Shown here in pieces: positions 54,328 through 62,063 of a stretch of 64,000 bases of DNA. The DNA is from Natronosporangium sp035305625 (GTDB taxonomy: Bacteria > Actinomycetota > Actinomycetes > Mycobacteriales > Micromonosporaceae): assembly GCA_963809545.1 (NCBI GenBank), contig CAWEKD010000005.1, positions 1,178,001 to 1,242,000 on the forward strand, written 5' to 3'. The notes beneath the pieces are model-generated. The model was not told the origin of the DNA. It saw only the letters and a list, made by a program, of their open reading frames with translations, and searched no databases. Each line of letters begins with the position of its first letter. The first letter of the stretch is position 1. The position numbers were made by a program, and so were the translations under genes.

Positions 54328-54527
54328 CGCGGCCGGCGGTGGGACGGCGCCCATGGCGCGTAGTCCGTTGTGGCTGGCCGGAGTGAGGTTAGGAGGCGGC
54401 GGCCGACTCCGTGAGTGCGACCAGCCGGGTGCGGGCGTCCGCGCCCGGTGCGACTGGTGGACTTGGCCACCCTGTACGGCCAGGCGGACGAAGCCGGGTA
54501 GGGGGCACCTCGGACGGGCCGGCGCCG

Positions 54528-54540
54528 TAGGGTGACAGGG
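54528..54540 (+). promoter_or_regulatory. TAGGGT -10 box of ppx
   Basis: TAGGGT (54528-54533) ends 6 nt before GTG 54540, with no ribosome site: a leaderless start. The region 54328-54527 before it holds no recognisable gene. Confidence 0.5.
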
Positions 54541-55481
54541 TGACCAGGGTGGCGGCGATCGACTGCGGGACCAACTCCATCCGGCTGCTGGTGGCGGACC
54601 TGCTTAGCTCCGACGGGGAGCAGTTGACCGATCTGGTGCGGCGGATGGAGATCGTCCGGCTGGGCGAGGACGTGGACCGGACTGGCCGGCTGTCCGCAGC
54701 AGCGATCGAACGGACCCAGCGGGCGCTGGCCGACTACGCGGCACAGATCCGCCAGCTCGGCGCCGAGCGGATCCGGATGGTGGCGACCTCCGCCAGCCGG
54801 GACGCGGCCAACGCCGACGAGTTCACCGCCATGGTGGTCGACACCCTGGGGGTGGCGCCGGAGGTGGTGACCGGGCTGGAGGAGGCGCGACTGTCGTATA
54901 CCGGGGCGGTGCGGGGGCTGCCCGCCGACACCCGCCCCCCGTACCTGGTGGTGGACATCGGTGGTGGCTCCACCGAGTTCGTGGTCGGGCATCAGCGGGA
55001 GGAGCCGACGCAGGTCCAGGTACAGGCGGCGTCGGTGGACATCGGCTGCGTCCGGATGACCGAGCGGCACCTGCACCACGATCCGCCCACCCCTGAGCAG
55101 GTGGCCGCCTGCGAGGCCGACATCACCGCCGCGGTGGACCGGGCCCTGGCGGCGGTGGACGGGACCAGCGCCGCCACCTTGGTGGGCCTGGCGGGCTCCG
55201 TCACCACCGTGGCCGGGCTCGCCCTGGATCTTCCGGCCTACCAACCGGAGCGGATCCACCACGCCCGGATCAGCTACCAGCGGGTGGCGGAAGTGACCCA
55301 GCAGTTGCTGGAGATGCCCCGCGCCCGCCGGCAGGCGCTTCCGGTGATGCACCCGGGGCGGGCGGACGTGATCGGCGCCGGGGCCCTCATCCTGCGGCTG
55401 GTGATGGAGCGGGCCGGCGCCACCGAGGTGATCGCCAGCGAGCACGACATCCTGGACGGGATCGCCTGGTCACTGGCCTGA
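54540..55481 (+). CDS. ppx: Exopolyphosphatase / pppGpp phosphohydrolase family (Ppx/GppA)
   Basis: 313 residues from GTG 54540. An ASKHA-fold enzyme: VAAIDCGTNSIRLLVADL (phosphate 1), YLVVDIGGGSTEFVVG (phosphate 2) and VGLAGSVTTVAGLALDL (adenosine-like motif). Short form lacking the HD domain, as in mycobacterial Ppx1. VIGAGALILRLVMERAGATEVIASEHDILDG closes the protein. Acts on polyphosphate or (p)ppGpp. Confidence 0.93.
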   Translation: MTRVAAIDCGTNSIRLLVADLLSSDGEQLTDLVRRMEIVRLGEDVDRTGRLSAAAIERTQRALADYAAQIRQLGAERIRMVATSASRDAANADEFTAMVVDTLGVAPEVVTGLEEARLSYTGAVRGLPADTRPPYLVVDIGGGSTEFVVGHQREEPTQVQVQAASVDIGCVRMTERHLHHDPPTPEQVAACEADITAAVDRALAAVDGTSAATLVGLAGSVTTVAGLALDLPAYQPERIHHARISYQRVAEVTQQLLEMPRARRQALPVMHPGRADVIGAGALILRLVMERAGATEVIASEHDILDGIAWSLA

Positions 55482-55555
55482 ACGCTGATCGGTAGCGAGA
55501 GCCGGCTCCGGACCGTAGGGTGTGGCGCGAACACCCCCATGTGCGGAAGGACATC

Positions 55556-56377
55556 GTGAGCGAGCAAGTCGGTTCCGTACCCCCGGCGGAGCCACCGGTC
55601 TCCCCTTGGAGTTCGCCGCTGCTCGACAGCGCCCCGACGCCTGCGCCGCGGCCGCCGTCGCCCTCCGAAGCGGCCGGCACCGCGCGGGGCGAGGCCGAAG
55701 ACGGTTCCCGCGCTGAGAACGCCTCTCCCGGGGGAGCGGCCGAGCCCACACCGGTGGAGTCGCCGACGACGGTGGAGTCGGAGGAGACCGCGCCGGCGGA
55801 GCGTGAGGAGAGCGCAGCGGCGGAGGGCGAGCCGGCGGAAGGCGGATCGGCGGAGAGCGAGTCAGCGGAGAGCGAGCCGGAGGAGCCCGAACCACCGGAG
55901 CCCGAGCCGGAGCCGGCTCCTGCGGCGAGGCGCCGCTGGCTCTGGCTCGGGTTAGCGATCGCGGCTGGGGCGGGCGGAGTGGTGGCCGCCTCCGCCGCGG
56001 TGGTCTACCTGATGCTGGGGCTGCTGCGTCCGGAGGTGCCGGCGGTGGGGGAGTGCCTGGCCGACGGCGCCACCGGGTACGACCTGATCGTGGTTGACTG
56101 TGATTCCGAACAGGCGTACTGGGTCGTCGCCGGATACGACGGGACGTGGAGCCATCAGGAGTTCCTCCAGGCCGCCGAAGACCGAGTGTGCCGTCACTAC
56201 CCGGGTACCCAGCAGGCACTGTGGGTTGCCGAGGGGCGTAGCCTGCGCGGGAAAGCAGACGGCCTGGTCGTCTGCCTCGTACCCCTAGAGCTGCCATCAC
56301 AAGGTATGCCACCCCTCGACAGCGAAGTGAGTGACCCTTGGCCAGCGAACCCGGTGCCCGAACCCCGCGTGGCGTGA
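55556..56377 (+). CDS. LppU-like single-pass membrane protein with acidic N-terminal domain
   Basis: 273 residues from GTG 55556 behind GGAAGG. Residues 1-125 are disordered and very acidic (Glu/Pro/Ser repeats), then RRRWLWLGLAIAAGAGGVVAASAAVVYLML forms one membrane helix (about 122-152). The outside domain has four spaced cysteines (GECLADGA, VVDCDS, DRVCRHYPG, LVVCLV), likely two disulfides, resembling the LppU/septum-formation extracytoplasmic fold. A TTA codon (55952-55954) is present. The stop overlaps the next GTG. Confidence 0.68.
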   Translation: MSEQVGSVPPAEPPVSPWSSPLLDSAPTPAPRPPSPSEAAGTARGEAEDGSRAENASPGGAAEPTPVESPTTVESEETAPAEREESAAAEGEPAEGGSAESESAESEPEEPEPPEPEPEPAPAARRRWLWLGLAIAAGAGGVVAASAAVVYLMLGLLRPEVPAVGECLADGATGYDLIVVDCDSEQAYWVVAGYDGTWSHQEFLQAAEDRVCRHYPGTQQALWVAEGRSLRGKADGLVVCLVPLELPSQGMPPLDSEVSDPWPANPVPEPRVA

Positions 56378-57087
56378 CCAGTTCGGCCGCCCAAGCCACT
56401 GATCTGAAAGAGCTCGAGCGGCGGGTATGCAACTGCCGCGCCTGCCCCCGACTGGTGGAGTGGCGGGAGCATGTCGCCGCCACCAAACGCGCGGCCTACG
56501 CCGACCAGGAGTACTGGGGCCGACCCGTACCTGGCTTCGGCCCGCATGACGCGTCGATCGGCCTGCTCGGGCTGGCCCCGGCAGCGCACGGCGGCAACCG
56601 GACCGGTCGGATCTTCACCGGAGACCGGTCCGGGGACGTGCTCTTCGCCGCGCTGTATCGGGCCGGTCTTGCCAACCAGCCGACCAGCACCGACCGCGAC
56701 GACGGGCTGGAGCTGTACCACACCCGGGTGTTCGCGTCCGTGCGGTGCGCGCCGCCGGGCAACAAACCCACCCCGACGGAGCGGGACACCTGCGCCCCTT
56801 GGCTTCACCGGGAGGTGATGCTGCTGCGCCCGACCCTGCGGGTGGTGGTGGCGCTAGGCGAATTCGCCTGGAACTCCTGGTGGCCGGTGCTCGCCAAGGT
56901 GTACGGGATAGCCCCGCCCATACCCAAACCGAAGTTTGCCCACGGCACGCTCTGGTTCACCGGCGGTGCCCCTCGGCTACTGGGTTGCTACCACGTCAGC
57001 CAACAGAACACGTTCACCGGCCGGCTCACCCCGGAGATGCTCGACGAGGTGCTGCTCCGGGCCAAGCAGCTCGCCGGACTGCGATAA
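56374..57087 (+). CDS. udgB: Uracil-DNA glycosylase family 5 (UdgB)
   Basis: 237 residues from GTG 56374, which overlaps the previous stop; TTG 56338 would add 12. CNCRACPRLVEWREHVA and later C-x-P/TCAPW supply the four cysteines of the Fe-S cluster. GLAPAAHGGNRTGRIFTGDRSGD is motif A (substitution of the polar Asp typical of family 5), and CYHVSQQNTFTGRLT is motif B. It removes uracil and deaminated bases from DNA. GFGP and VVVALGEFAW also match the family. Confidence 0.9.
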   Translation: MTSSAAQATDLKELERRVCNCRACPRLVEWREHVAATKRAAYADQEYWGRPVPGFGPHDASIGLLGLAPAAHGGNRTGRIFTGDRSGDVLFAALYRAGLANQPTSTDRDDGLELYHTRVFASVRCAPPGNKPTPTERDTCAPWLHREVMLLRPTLRVVVALGEFAWNSWWPVLAKVYGIAPPIPKPKFAHGTLWFTGGAPRLLGCYHVSQQNTFTGRLTPEMLDEVLLRAKQLAGLR

Positions 57088-57099
57088 AAATCACCGCCG

Positions 57100-58914
57100 T
57101 CAGGCTGAACGGATCCGCCACGCCCACACGTCCGCAATCCGCTCTCCTGGCCCCAGCAACGCGGCGAGTACCGTATGCAGCTGAGCGTGGTGCGGTTGGA
57201 GCGGATCGAGCGCCACACACTGGGCGCCCCAGTAGGCCAGGTCGACCGCGGCCTGCGCCCGGTGCGCATCAGTGATCTCCAGAACGGTGCCGGTGGCGGC
57301 CACCTCGGCCAGCAGGGCGGAGGTAGGGCGAGGGGAGATGCCCATGGCGGCCCGCCCATTTTCGCCGTACGGGCCGATGAAGAAGCCCTCCGGTAGCGCA
57401 AACTCGGCCCCCGCGGCGGTCGCCCACCGCATCGGTTGCGGCTGCGGCGGAGTGGGCAGTGGTACCGGCACCAACACCCCACCCGGCTCGACACACTCGC
57501 GCCAGTGACCGGCGCGGATGAACTCCGGGATCGGCGGGCGTTCCTGGGTCGCCAGCGGGACCGGGGTCAGCGGCAGCAACGCCAACCCGACCGCCACCGG
57601 TACCAGCCGCCGCGTGGCCAGCGGCAGCCGCCGGGCCTGCTCAAGCGCCCGCACCAGGATCAACGCCACCAAAGGCACCACCGGCACCGCGTACCGCTGC
57701 GGCAGGGCGGCGTCGACCACCGGCTGCCCCACCAGCAGGCGGTAGGGCAGCGGGATCCCGGTCCGGTACCCATTCACCACGAGCTCCGGGCCGAGTGAGA
57801 GCACCGCCATCACGAGGGCCGCCCCGGCCGCCGCCAACACCACCGGCTGCCGCCGCAGCCACCACCCACATCCCGCGGCCACCAGCAGCAGCGGTGCGCC
57901 CAGGAAGGTGTTGTACTCAGCGGCGCTGGTGGCCAGTCGGGCGGCATGGTCACTGCCGGCCACGGTCAATGGTGAGAACACCACCCAGCTCAGCAGGTCC
58001 GCGGAGTAGTAGTAGGCGTTGAACGGGCCATCCGTCACACTGCCTGGGCCCGCGAACTGCACCCACAATGGATAAGCCAGTGCCATGCTGGCCACGCCGG
58101 TAGCGAGCGCGAGGCCGGCAGCGAATCCCGGCAACACGCGTTTGATCCATTGTCGACGCAGTAAGGCGTATCCGGCGGTGACTAACGCGAGGGTGAGGGC
58201 GGTCAGGTAGAGCACCTCAGCGCCTAAGAAGAACTGTCCCACCACCAGCCCGGCGAGCCACAGTCCAGAGGTGAGGATCCGTCGCCGGTCTGACCGCTCG
58301 GCGGCTCGGGCCAGGCGGATCACTGCCCAGACAATCGCCGGCACCAGCCACTGCGCGCTCATGTGCCAGTGGCTGTTGGAGTGAGAGATCATCGCCGGGG
58401 CGAATCCACAGAACCCGCCCCCGACCGCCGCCACCAGCCGATGCACGCCCACCGTGCGAGCGAACAGCAGGTACCACGCGATAGCGGTAGCGGCAAGATT
58501 GCCGATCGTGAGGAGTGCGAACGACACCGGTGCCCCGAGCGTGACCGTGACCGGGGCCAGCAGCAACCCCAACGTCAGCGACGTGGCGTTGGCCAGCATG
58601 TTCACGCCGTCAGGGGCGTTGAGCCGATCGGTTACCAGCCCCTGGTCGCCGAACAATACCTGAACGTCGACCGCCAGGAACCATTCGATCAATATTTGAT
58701 CTTCTGGGTTATGCGCCAGCTCCCGTAGCGCGGGATCTGGAAACAGGCCATGCCCGAGCGCCGCCGCGGCGAGTAAGAATAGCAGCGCGACCAGGGCGTC
58801 CCAGAGGTACGACCGAGGCCGGCGCGGGTAGAACGACGAATCGTGCCCCTGATCGCGCCGGTCGGTGGTATGGGGATCAGCCGGTCGGACGGTAGGGGTG
58901 GTACCCATCGCCAT
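57100..58914 (-). CDS. Large polytopic membrane protein (possible GT-C-type glycosyltransferase)
   Basis: 604 residues from ATG 58914 (ATG 58908 also possible). About 11-12 membrane helices occupy residues 38-450. An early external loop carries NPEDQILIEWFLAVDVQVLFGDQGLVTDRLNAPDGVNMLAN, the sort of Asp-containing first loop seen in lipid-linked-sugar (GT-C) transferases. The C-terminal 150 residues are soluble and extracytoplasmic. A TTA codon lies near 58774. Function inferred from topology only; no direct family was recognised. Confidence 0.65.
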   Translation of the reverse strand: MAMGTTPTVRPADPHTTDRRDQGHDSSFYPRRPRSYLWDALVALLFLLAAAALGHGLFPDPALRELAHNPEDQILIEWFLAVDVQVLFGDQGLVTDRLNAPDGVNMLANATSLTLGLLLAPVTVTLGAPVSFALLTIGNLAATAIAWYLLFARTVGVHRLVAAVGGGFCGFAPAMISHSNSHWHMSAQWLVPAIVWAVIRLARAAERSDRRRILTSGLWLAGLVVGQFFLGAEVLYLTALTLALVTAGYALLRRQWIKRVLPGFAAGLALATGVASMALAYPLWVQFAGPGSVTDGPFNAYYYSADLLSWVVFSPLTVAGSDHAARLATSAAEYNTFLGAPLLLVAAGCGWWLRRQPVVLAAAGAALVMAVLSLGPELVVNGYRTGIPLPYRLLVGQPVVDAALPQRYAVPVVPLVALILVRALEQARRLPLATRRLVPVAVGLALLPLTPVPLATQERPPIPEFIRAGHWRECVEPGGVLVPVPLPTPPQPQPMRWATAAGAEFALPEGFFIGPYGENGRAAMGISPRPTSALLAEVAATGTVLEITDAHRAQAAVDLAYWGAQCVALDPLQPHHAQLHTVLAALLGPGERIADVWAWRIRSA

Positions 58915-58953
58915 GACCTTAGCGGGCGAAGACGCGTTACGGTGGCAACAACC

Positions 58954-59035
58954 GCCCGGGTGGTGGAACGGGTAGACACGGCTGCCTTAAAAGCGGCTGC
59001 CGCAAGGCGTGCGGGTTCGAATCCCGCCCCGGGCA
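58954..59035 (+). tRNA. tRNA-Leu (anticodon UAA), bldA equivalent
   Basis: 82 nt class II tRNA. Acceptor GCCCGGG pairs with CCCGGGC; the anticodon loop is CTTAAAA with UAA at 34-36; a long variable arm (TGCCGCAAGGCGT) and T-arm GCGGG-TTCGAAT-CCCGC are present. CCA is not encoded. It reads the UUA codon that is very rare in high-GC actinobacteria; in Streptomyces this tRNA is bldA and gates development genes. Confidence 0.95.
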
Positions 59036-59147
59036 CGGCGAACTGAGATGCTGCCCTACCGGTCGCCGCTGGCCGGGCCATCCCTGGGGACAGCGCCCGC
59101 ACAGCGGTCGCTGTTTCGACACCACCGAGCCGGGTAGGAGTCGGCTC

Positions 59148-60257
59148 GTGGTCGGCCAGACGGACCAGGTCCAGCGGGTGGACGTGGCCACCTATTCCGT
59201 ACCCACATCGGCGCCGGAGGCAGACGGCACGTTCACCTGGGACGCCACCACCGTGGTGGCGGTCACGGTGACGACCGGGGCGGTACGTGGGCTGGGCTGG
59301 ACCTACGGGACCCGGGCGGCCGCCACGGTGATCCGCGACCTGCTCGCCCCGGCGGTCACCAGCCGCGACGTGCATGATGTACCGGGCTGTTTCGAGGCGA
59401 TGCGGCGGGCAGCGCGGAACGCAATCGTGCCCGGGGTGGTCACCACCGCGATCTCCGCAATGGATGTGGCGTTGTGGGACGCCAAAGCGAAGCTGCTGGG
59501 GACACCGCTGAGTCGGCTGTTCGGAGTCGGGCACGAGCCGGTGCCGGTCTATGGCAGCGGCGGCTTCACCAGCTACGACGATGATCAGCTCCGGACCGAG
59601 CTGAGCGGATGGGTCCACCAGCAGGGGATCCCCCGGGTGAAGATCAAGATCGGCGAGTCCTGGGGGCGGGCGGAAGCGCGTGATCTGCACCGGATGCGGC
59701 TGGCCCGGGAGGTGATCGGGCCAGAGGCCGAACTGTTCGTCGACGCCAACGGCGGCTACCAGGCCAAGCAGGCGGTACGGGTGGCGCACGCCGCAACTGA
59801 CCTGGATGTGCGCTGGTTCGAAGAACCGGTCTCTTCCGACAATCTTGCGGGTCTGGCGGAGGTGCGGGCCGCGGTCACCGCCGACATCGCCGCCGGCGAG
59901 TACGGCACTGACCCGGGGTACTTTCGCCAAATGTGTGCCGCCGGAGCGGTGGACTGCCTACAGATAGACCTGACCCGCTGCGGTGGCTTCACCGGGTTCC
60001 TACGGGCGGCGGCGGTGGCGGACTCCTTCGGGCTGCAGGTGAGCAGCCATACCGCCCCCCAGTTGCACCTGCGGGTGGCGCCAGCGGTGCCGAACCTTCG
60101 CCATCTGGAGTGGTTCACCGATCACGTACGGCTGGAGCAGCGGTTGTTCGACGGGGTAGTGACACCGGTCGACGGGATGCTGCCGGTCGCGGTAGAGGCG
60201 CCCGGCCACGGCATGACGCTCAAAGCAGCAGACAGTCAGGCGTTCCGAACGGCGTGA
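59148..60257 (+). CDS. Enolase-superfamily (mandelate racemase/muconate lactonizing-like) enzyme
   Basis: 369 residues from GTG 59148. Capping domain first, then the barrel. RVKIKIGESW gives the Lys-x-Lys acid/base pair (about 163-165). FVDANGGY, WFEEPV and AAGEYG are the three metal ligands (about 198, 224, 249), and VSSHTAPQLHLRVA the C-terminal catalytic His (about 299). It abstracts a proton next to a carboxylate, as in sugar-acid dehydratases or racemases. First gene of a three-gene operon with a ThDP enzyme and an FAD/Fe-S oxidoreductase. Confidence 0.9.
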   Translation: MVGQTDQVQRVDVATYSVPTSAPEADGTFTWDATTVVAVTVTTGAVRGLGWTYGTRAAATVIRDLLAPAVTSRDVHDVPGCFEAMRRAARNAIVPGVVTTAISAMDVALWDAKAKLLGTPLSRLFGVGHEPVPVYGSGGFTSYDDDQLRTELSGWVHQQGIPRVKIKIGESWGRAEARDLHRMRLAREVIGPEAELFVDANGGYQAKQAVRVAHAATDLDVRWFEEPVSSDNLAGLAEVRAAVTADIAAGEYGTDPGYFRQMCAAGAVDCLQIDLTRCGGFTGFLRAAAVADSFGLQVSSHTAPQLHLRVAPAVPNLRHLEWFTDHVRLEQRLFDGVVTPVDGMLPVAVEAPGHGMTLKAADSQAFRTA

Positions 60258-60293
60258 CGTTTCGGGGTCACCACCTCGGGTACGCGGCAGGGC

Positions 60294-62063
60294 ATGACTC
60301 GGATCGCGGCGGAAGCGCTCATCGAACGGCTTGTCGATTGGGGAGTGGACACGATCTTTGGCCTCCCCGGAGACGGCATCAACGGCATCATGGAGGGCTT
60401 GCGCCGCCATTCCGACCGGATCAAGTTCATCCTGGTCCATCATGAGGAAGCGGCGGCGTTCATGGCCAGCGGGTACGCCAAGGCCACCGGACGCGTGGGC
60501 GTGTGTCTGGCCACCTCCGGACCGGGCGGGATCCATCTGGCCAACGGGCTATATGACGCCAAGCTGGACCATGCCCCGGTGTTGGCCATCACGGGAATGC
60601 AGGAAACCGGCGTGATGGGCACCGGTTATCAGCAAGAAGTCCATCTTGATTGGCTCTTCCAGGACGTAGCCGAATACAACCAGGTGATCATGAATCCGGT
60701 GCAGCTGCCGAGTCTGGTCGACGATGCGATCCGCACCGCGTACGCCCGCCGAGGGGTGGCCCACCTGACCGTGCCCAACGACATCCAGGTCGCCGACGCG
60801 GACGCCGACCCGTGGCGACACGTGGTACCGGCGACCTCGCCGGCCACCGCCCCGATCTACCTGCCTGAGGCCGGGCGGCCCCGGGACGAGCACCTGATCC
60901 GGGCCGCGGAGGTGCTCAACCGGGGTGGCCGGACCGCCATCCTGGTCGGGATCGGCGCGCGTAATGCGGGTCACCTGGTGGAGCAGCTCGCGGAGGTGCT
61001 CGGGGCCCCGATCATCAAGACGCTGAGCGGCAAGATGGTCGTTCCGGACGACTCGCCGTACACCACCGGCGGGCTCGGGCTGCTGGGGACGAGACCGAGC
61101 GAGGAGCTGGTCGAGGATATCGACACACTCGTGATGCTGGGGACCAACTTCCCTTACACCAAGCATCTGCCAGATCCCAGCAAGGTCACGGTGGTGCAGG
61201 TGGAGATCGATCCGACCCGGGCAGGGGTACGGATGCCCACCGACGTACCCCTGATCGGTGACGTCGGTGCCACCCTGACGGCGCTGTTGCCGCTGCTGGA
61301 ATTCCGCGCCGATCGCAATCATCTGGCGAAATACCAGGAGAAGATGCGGCACTGGCGGGCGCGGATGGCGACACTGCGCAAGCCGGACCGGGAACCGATC
61401 GCCCCGCAGTACCTGGCCGGACTGCTCGATGAACTCGCCACCGACGATGCGATCCTGACCTGTGATTCCGGCACGGTGGCCACCTGGGCAGCTCGGCATT
61501 GGACGATTCGTGGCGGTCGGGAGTTCTATCTGTCCGGCAATCTCGCCACCATGGCCCCAGCGGTGCCGTACGCGATCGCTATGCAGCACGCTTACCCGGA
61601 TCGGCAGGTCATTGCGTATCTCGGTGACGGCTCATTCGCGATGCTGATGGCGGAGCTGCACACCGCCGCCTGGCACCGGCTCCCCATCAAGGTGGTAGTG
61701 AACAACAACAACAGCTTGGGGCAGATCCTCTGGGAGCAGATGGTCCTGGGCTATCCGGAGCACGGCGTCCGGTACGGTGGTCCGGCACCCGACTACGCGG
61801 CCTGGGCCCGAGGCTGCGGCGCTTATGGCATCCACATCGACCGGCCGAGTGATCTACCCGGAGCGTTGCGGGAGGCGTTCGCATATGACGGACCGGCGCT
61901 GGTCGATGTGGCGGTCGACCCGAACGAGCCACCCATGCCGGGCAAGGTCGAATACGAGCAGGCCAAGAAGTTCGCAGAGGCCTTCCTGCACGGCCAGCCA
62001 CACAAGGCGTCGATCGCGACCACGCTGTTCAAGGACCGGATCCGGCAGCTGAGGGCCGACTGA
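60294..62063 (+). CDS. Thiamine-diphosphate-dependent enzyme, pyruvate oxidase/acetolactate synthase-like
   Basis: 589 residues from ATG 60294. FGLPGDGINGIMEGL and HHEEAAAFMASGYAKATGR (catalytic Glu) form the PYR domain. A central Rossmann-like domain follows, then the PP domain with LGDGSFAMLMAELHTAAWHRLPIKVVVNNNNSLGQI (ThDP/Mg motif, about 443-475). Closest in style to PoxB-like oxidases or decarboxylases acting on 2-oxo acids. FAD use is uncertain. The stop overlaps the next ATG (ATGA at 62060-62063 region). Confidence 0.9.
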   Translation: MTRIAAEALIERLVDWGVDTIFGLPGDGINGIMEGLRRHSDRIKFILVHHEEAAAFMASGYAKATGRVGVCLATSGPGGIHLANGLYDAKLDHAPVLAITGMQETGVMGTGYQQEVHLDWLFQDVAEYNQVIMNPVQLPSLVDDAIRTAYARRGVAHLTVPNDIQVADADADPWRHVVPATSPATAPIYLPEAGRPRDEHLIRAAEVLNRGGRTAILVGIGARNAGHLVEQLAEVLGAPIIKTLSGKMVVPDDSPYTTGGLGLLGTRPSEELVEDIDTLVMLGTNFPYTKHLPDPSKVTVVQVEIDPTRAGVRMPTDVPLIGDVGATLTALLPLLEFRADRNHLAKYQEKMRHWRARMATLRKPDREPIAPQYLAGLLDELATDDAILTCDSGTVATWAARHWTIRGGREFYLSGNLATMAPAVPYAIAMQHAYPDRQVIAYLGDGSFAMLMAELHTAAWHRLPIKVVVNNNNSLGQILWEQMVLGYPEHGVRYGGPAPDYAAWARGCGAYGIHIDRPSDLPGALREAFAYDGPALVDVAVDPNEPPMPGKVEYEQAKKFAEAFLHGQPHKASIATTLFKDRIRQLRAD

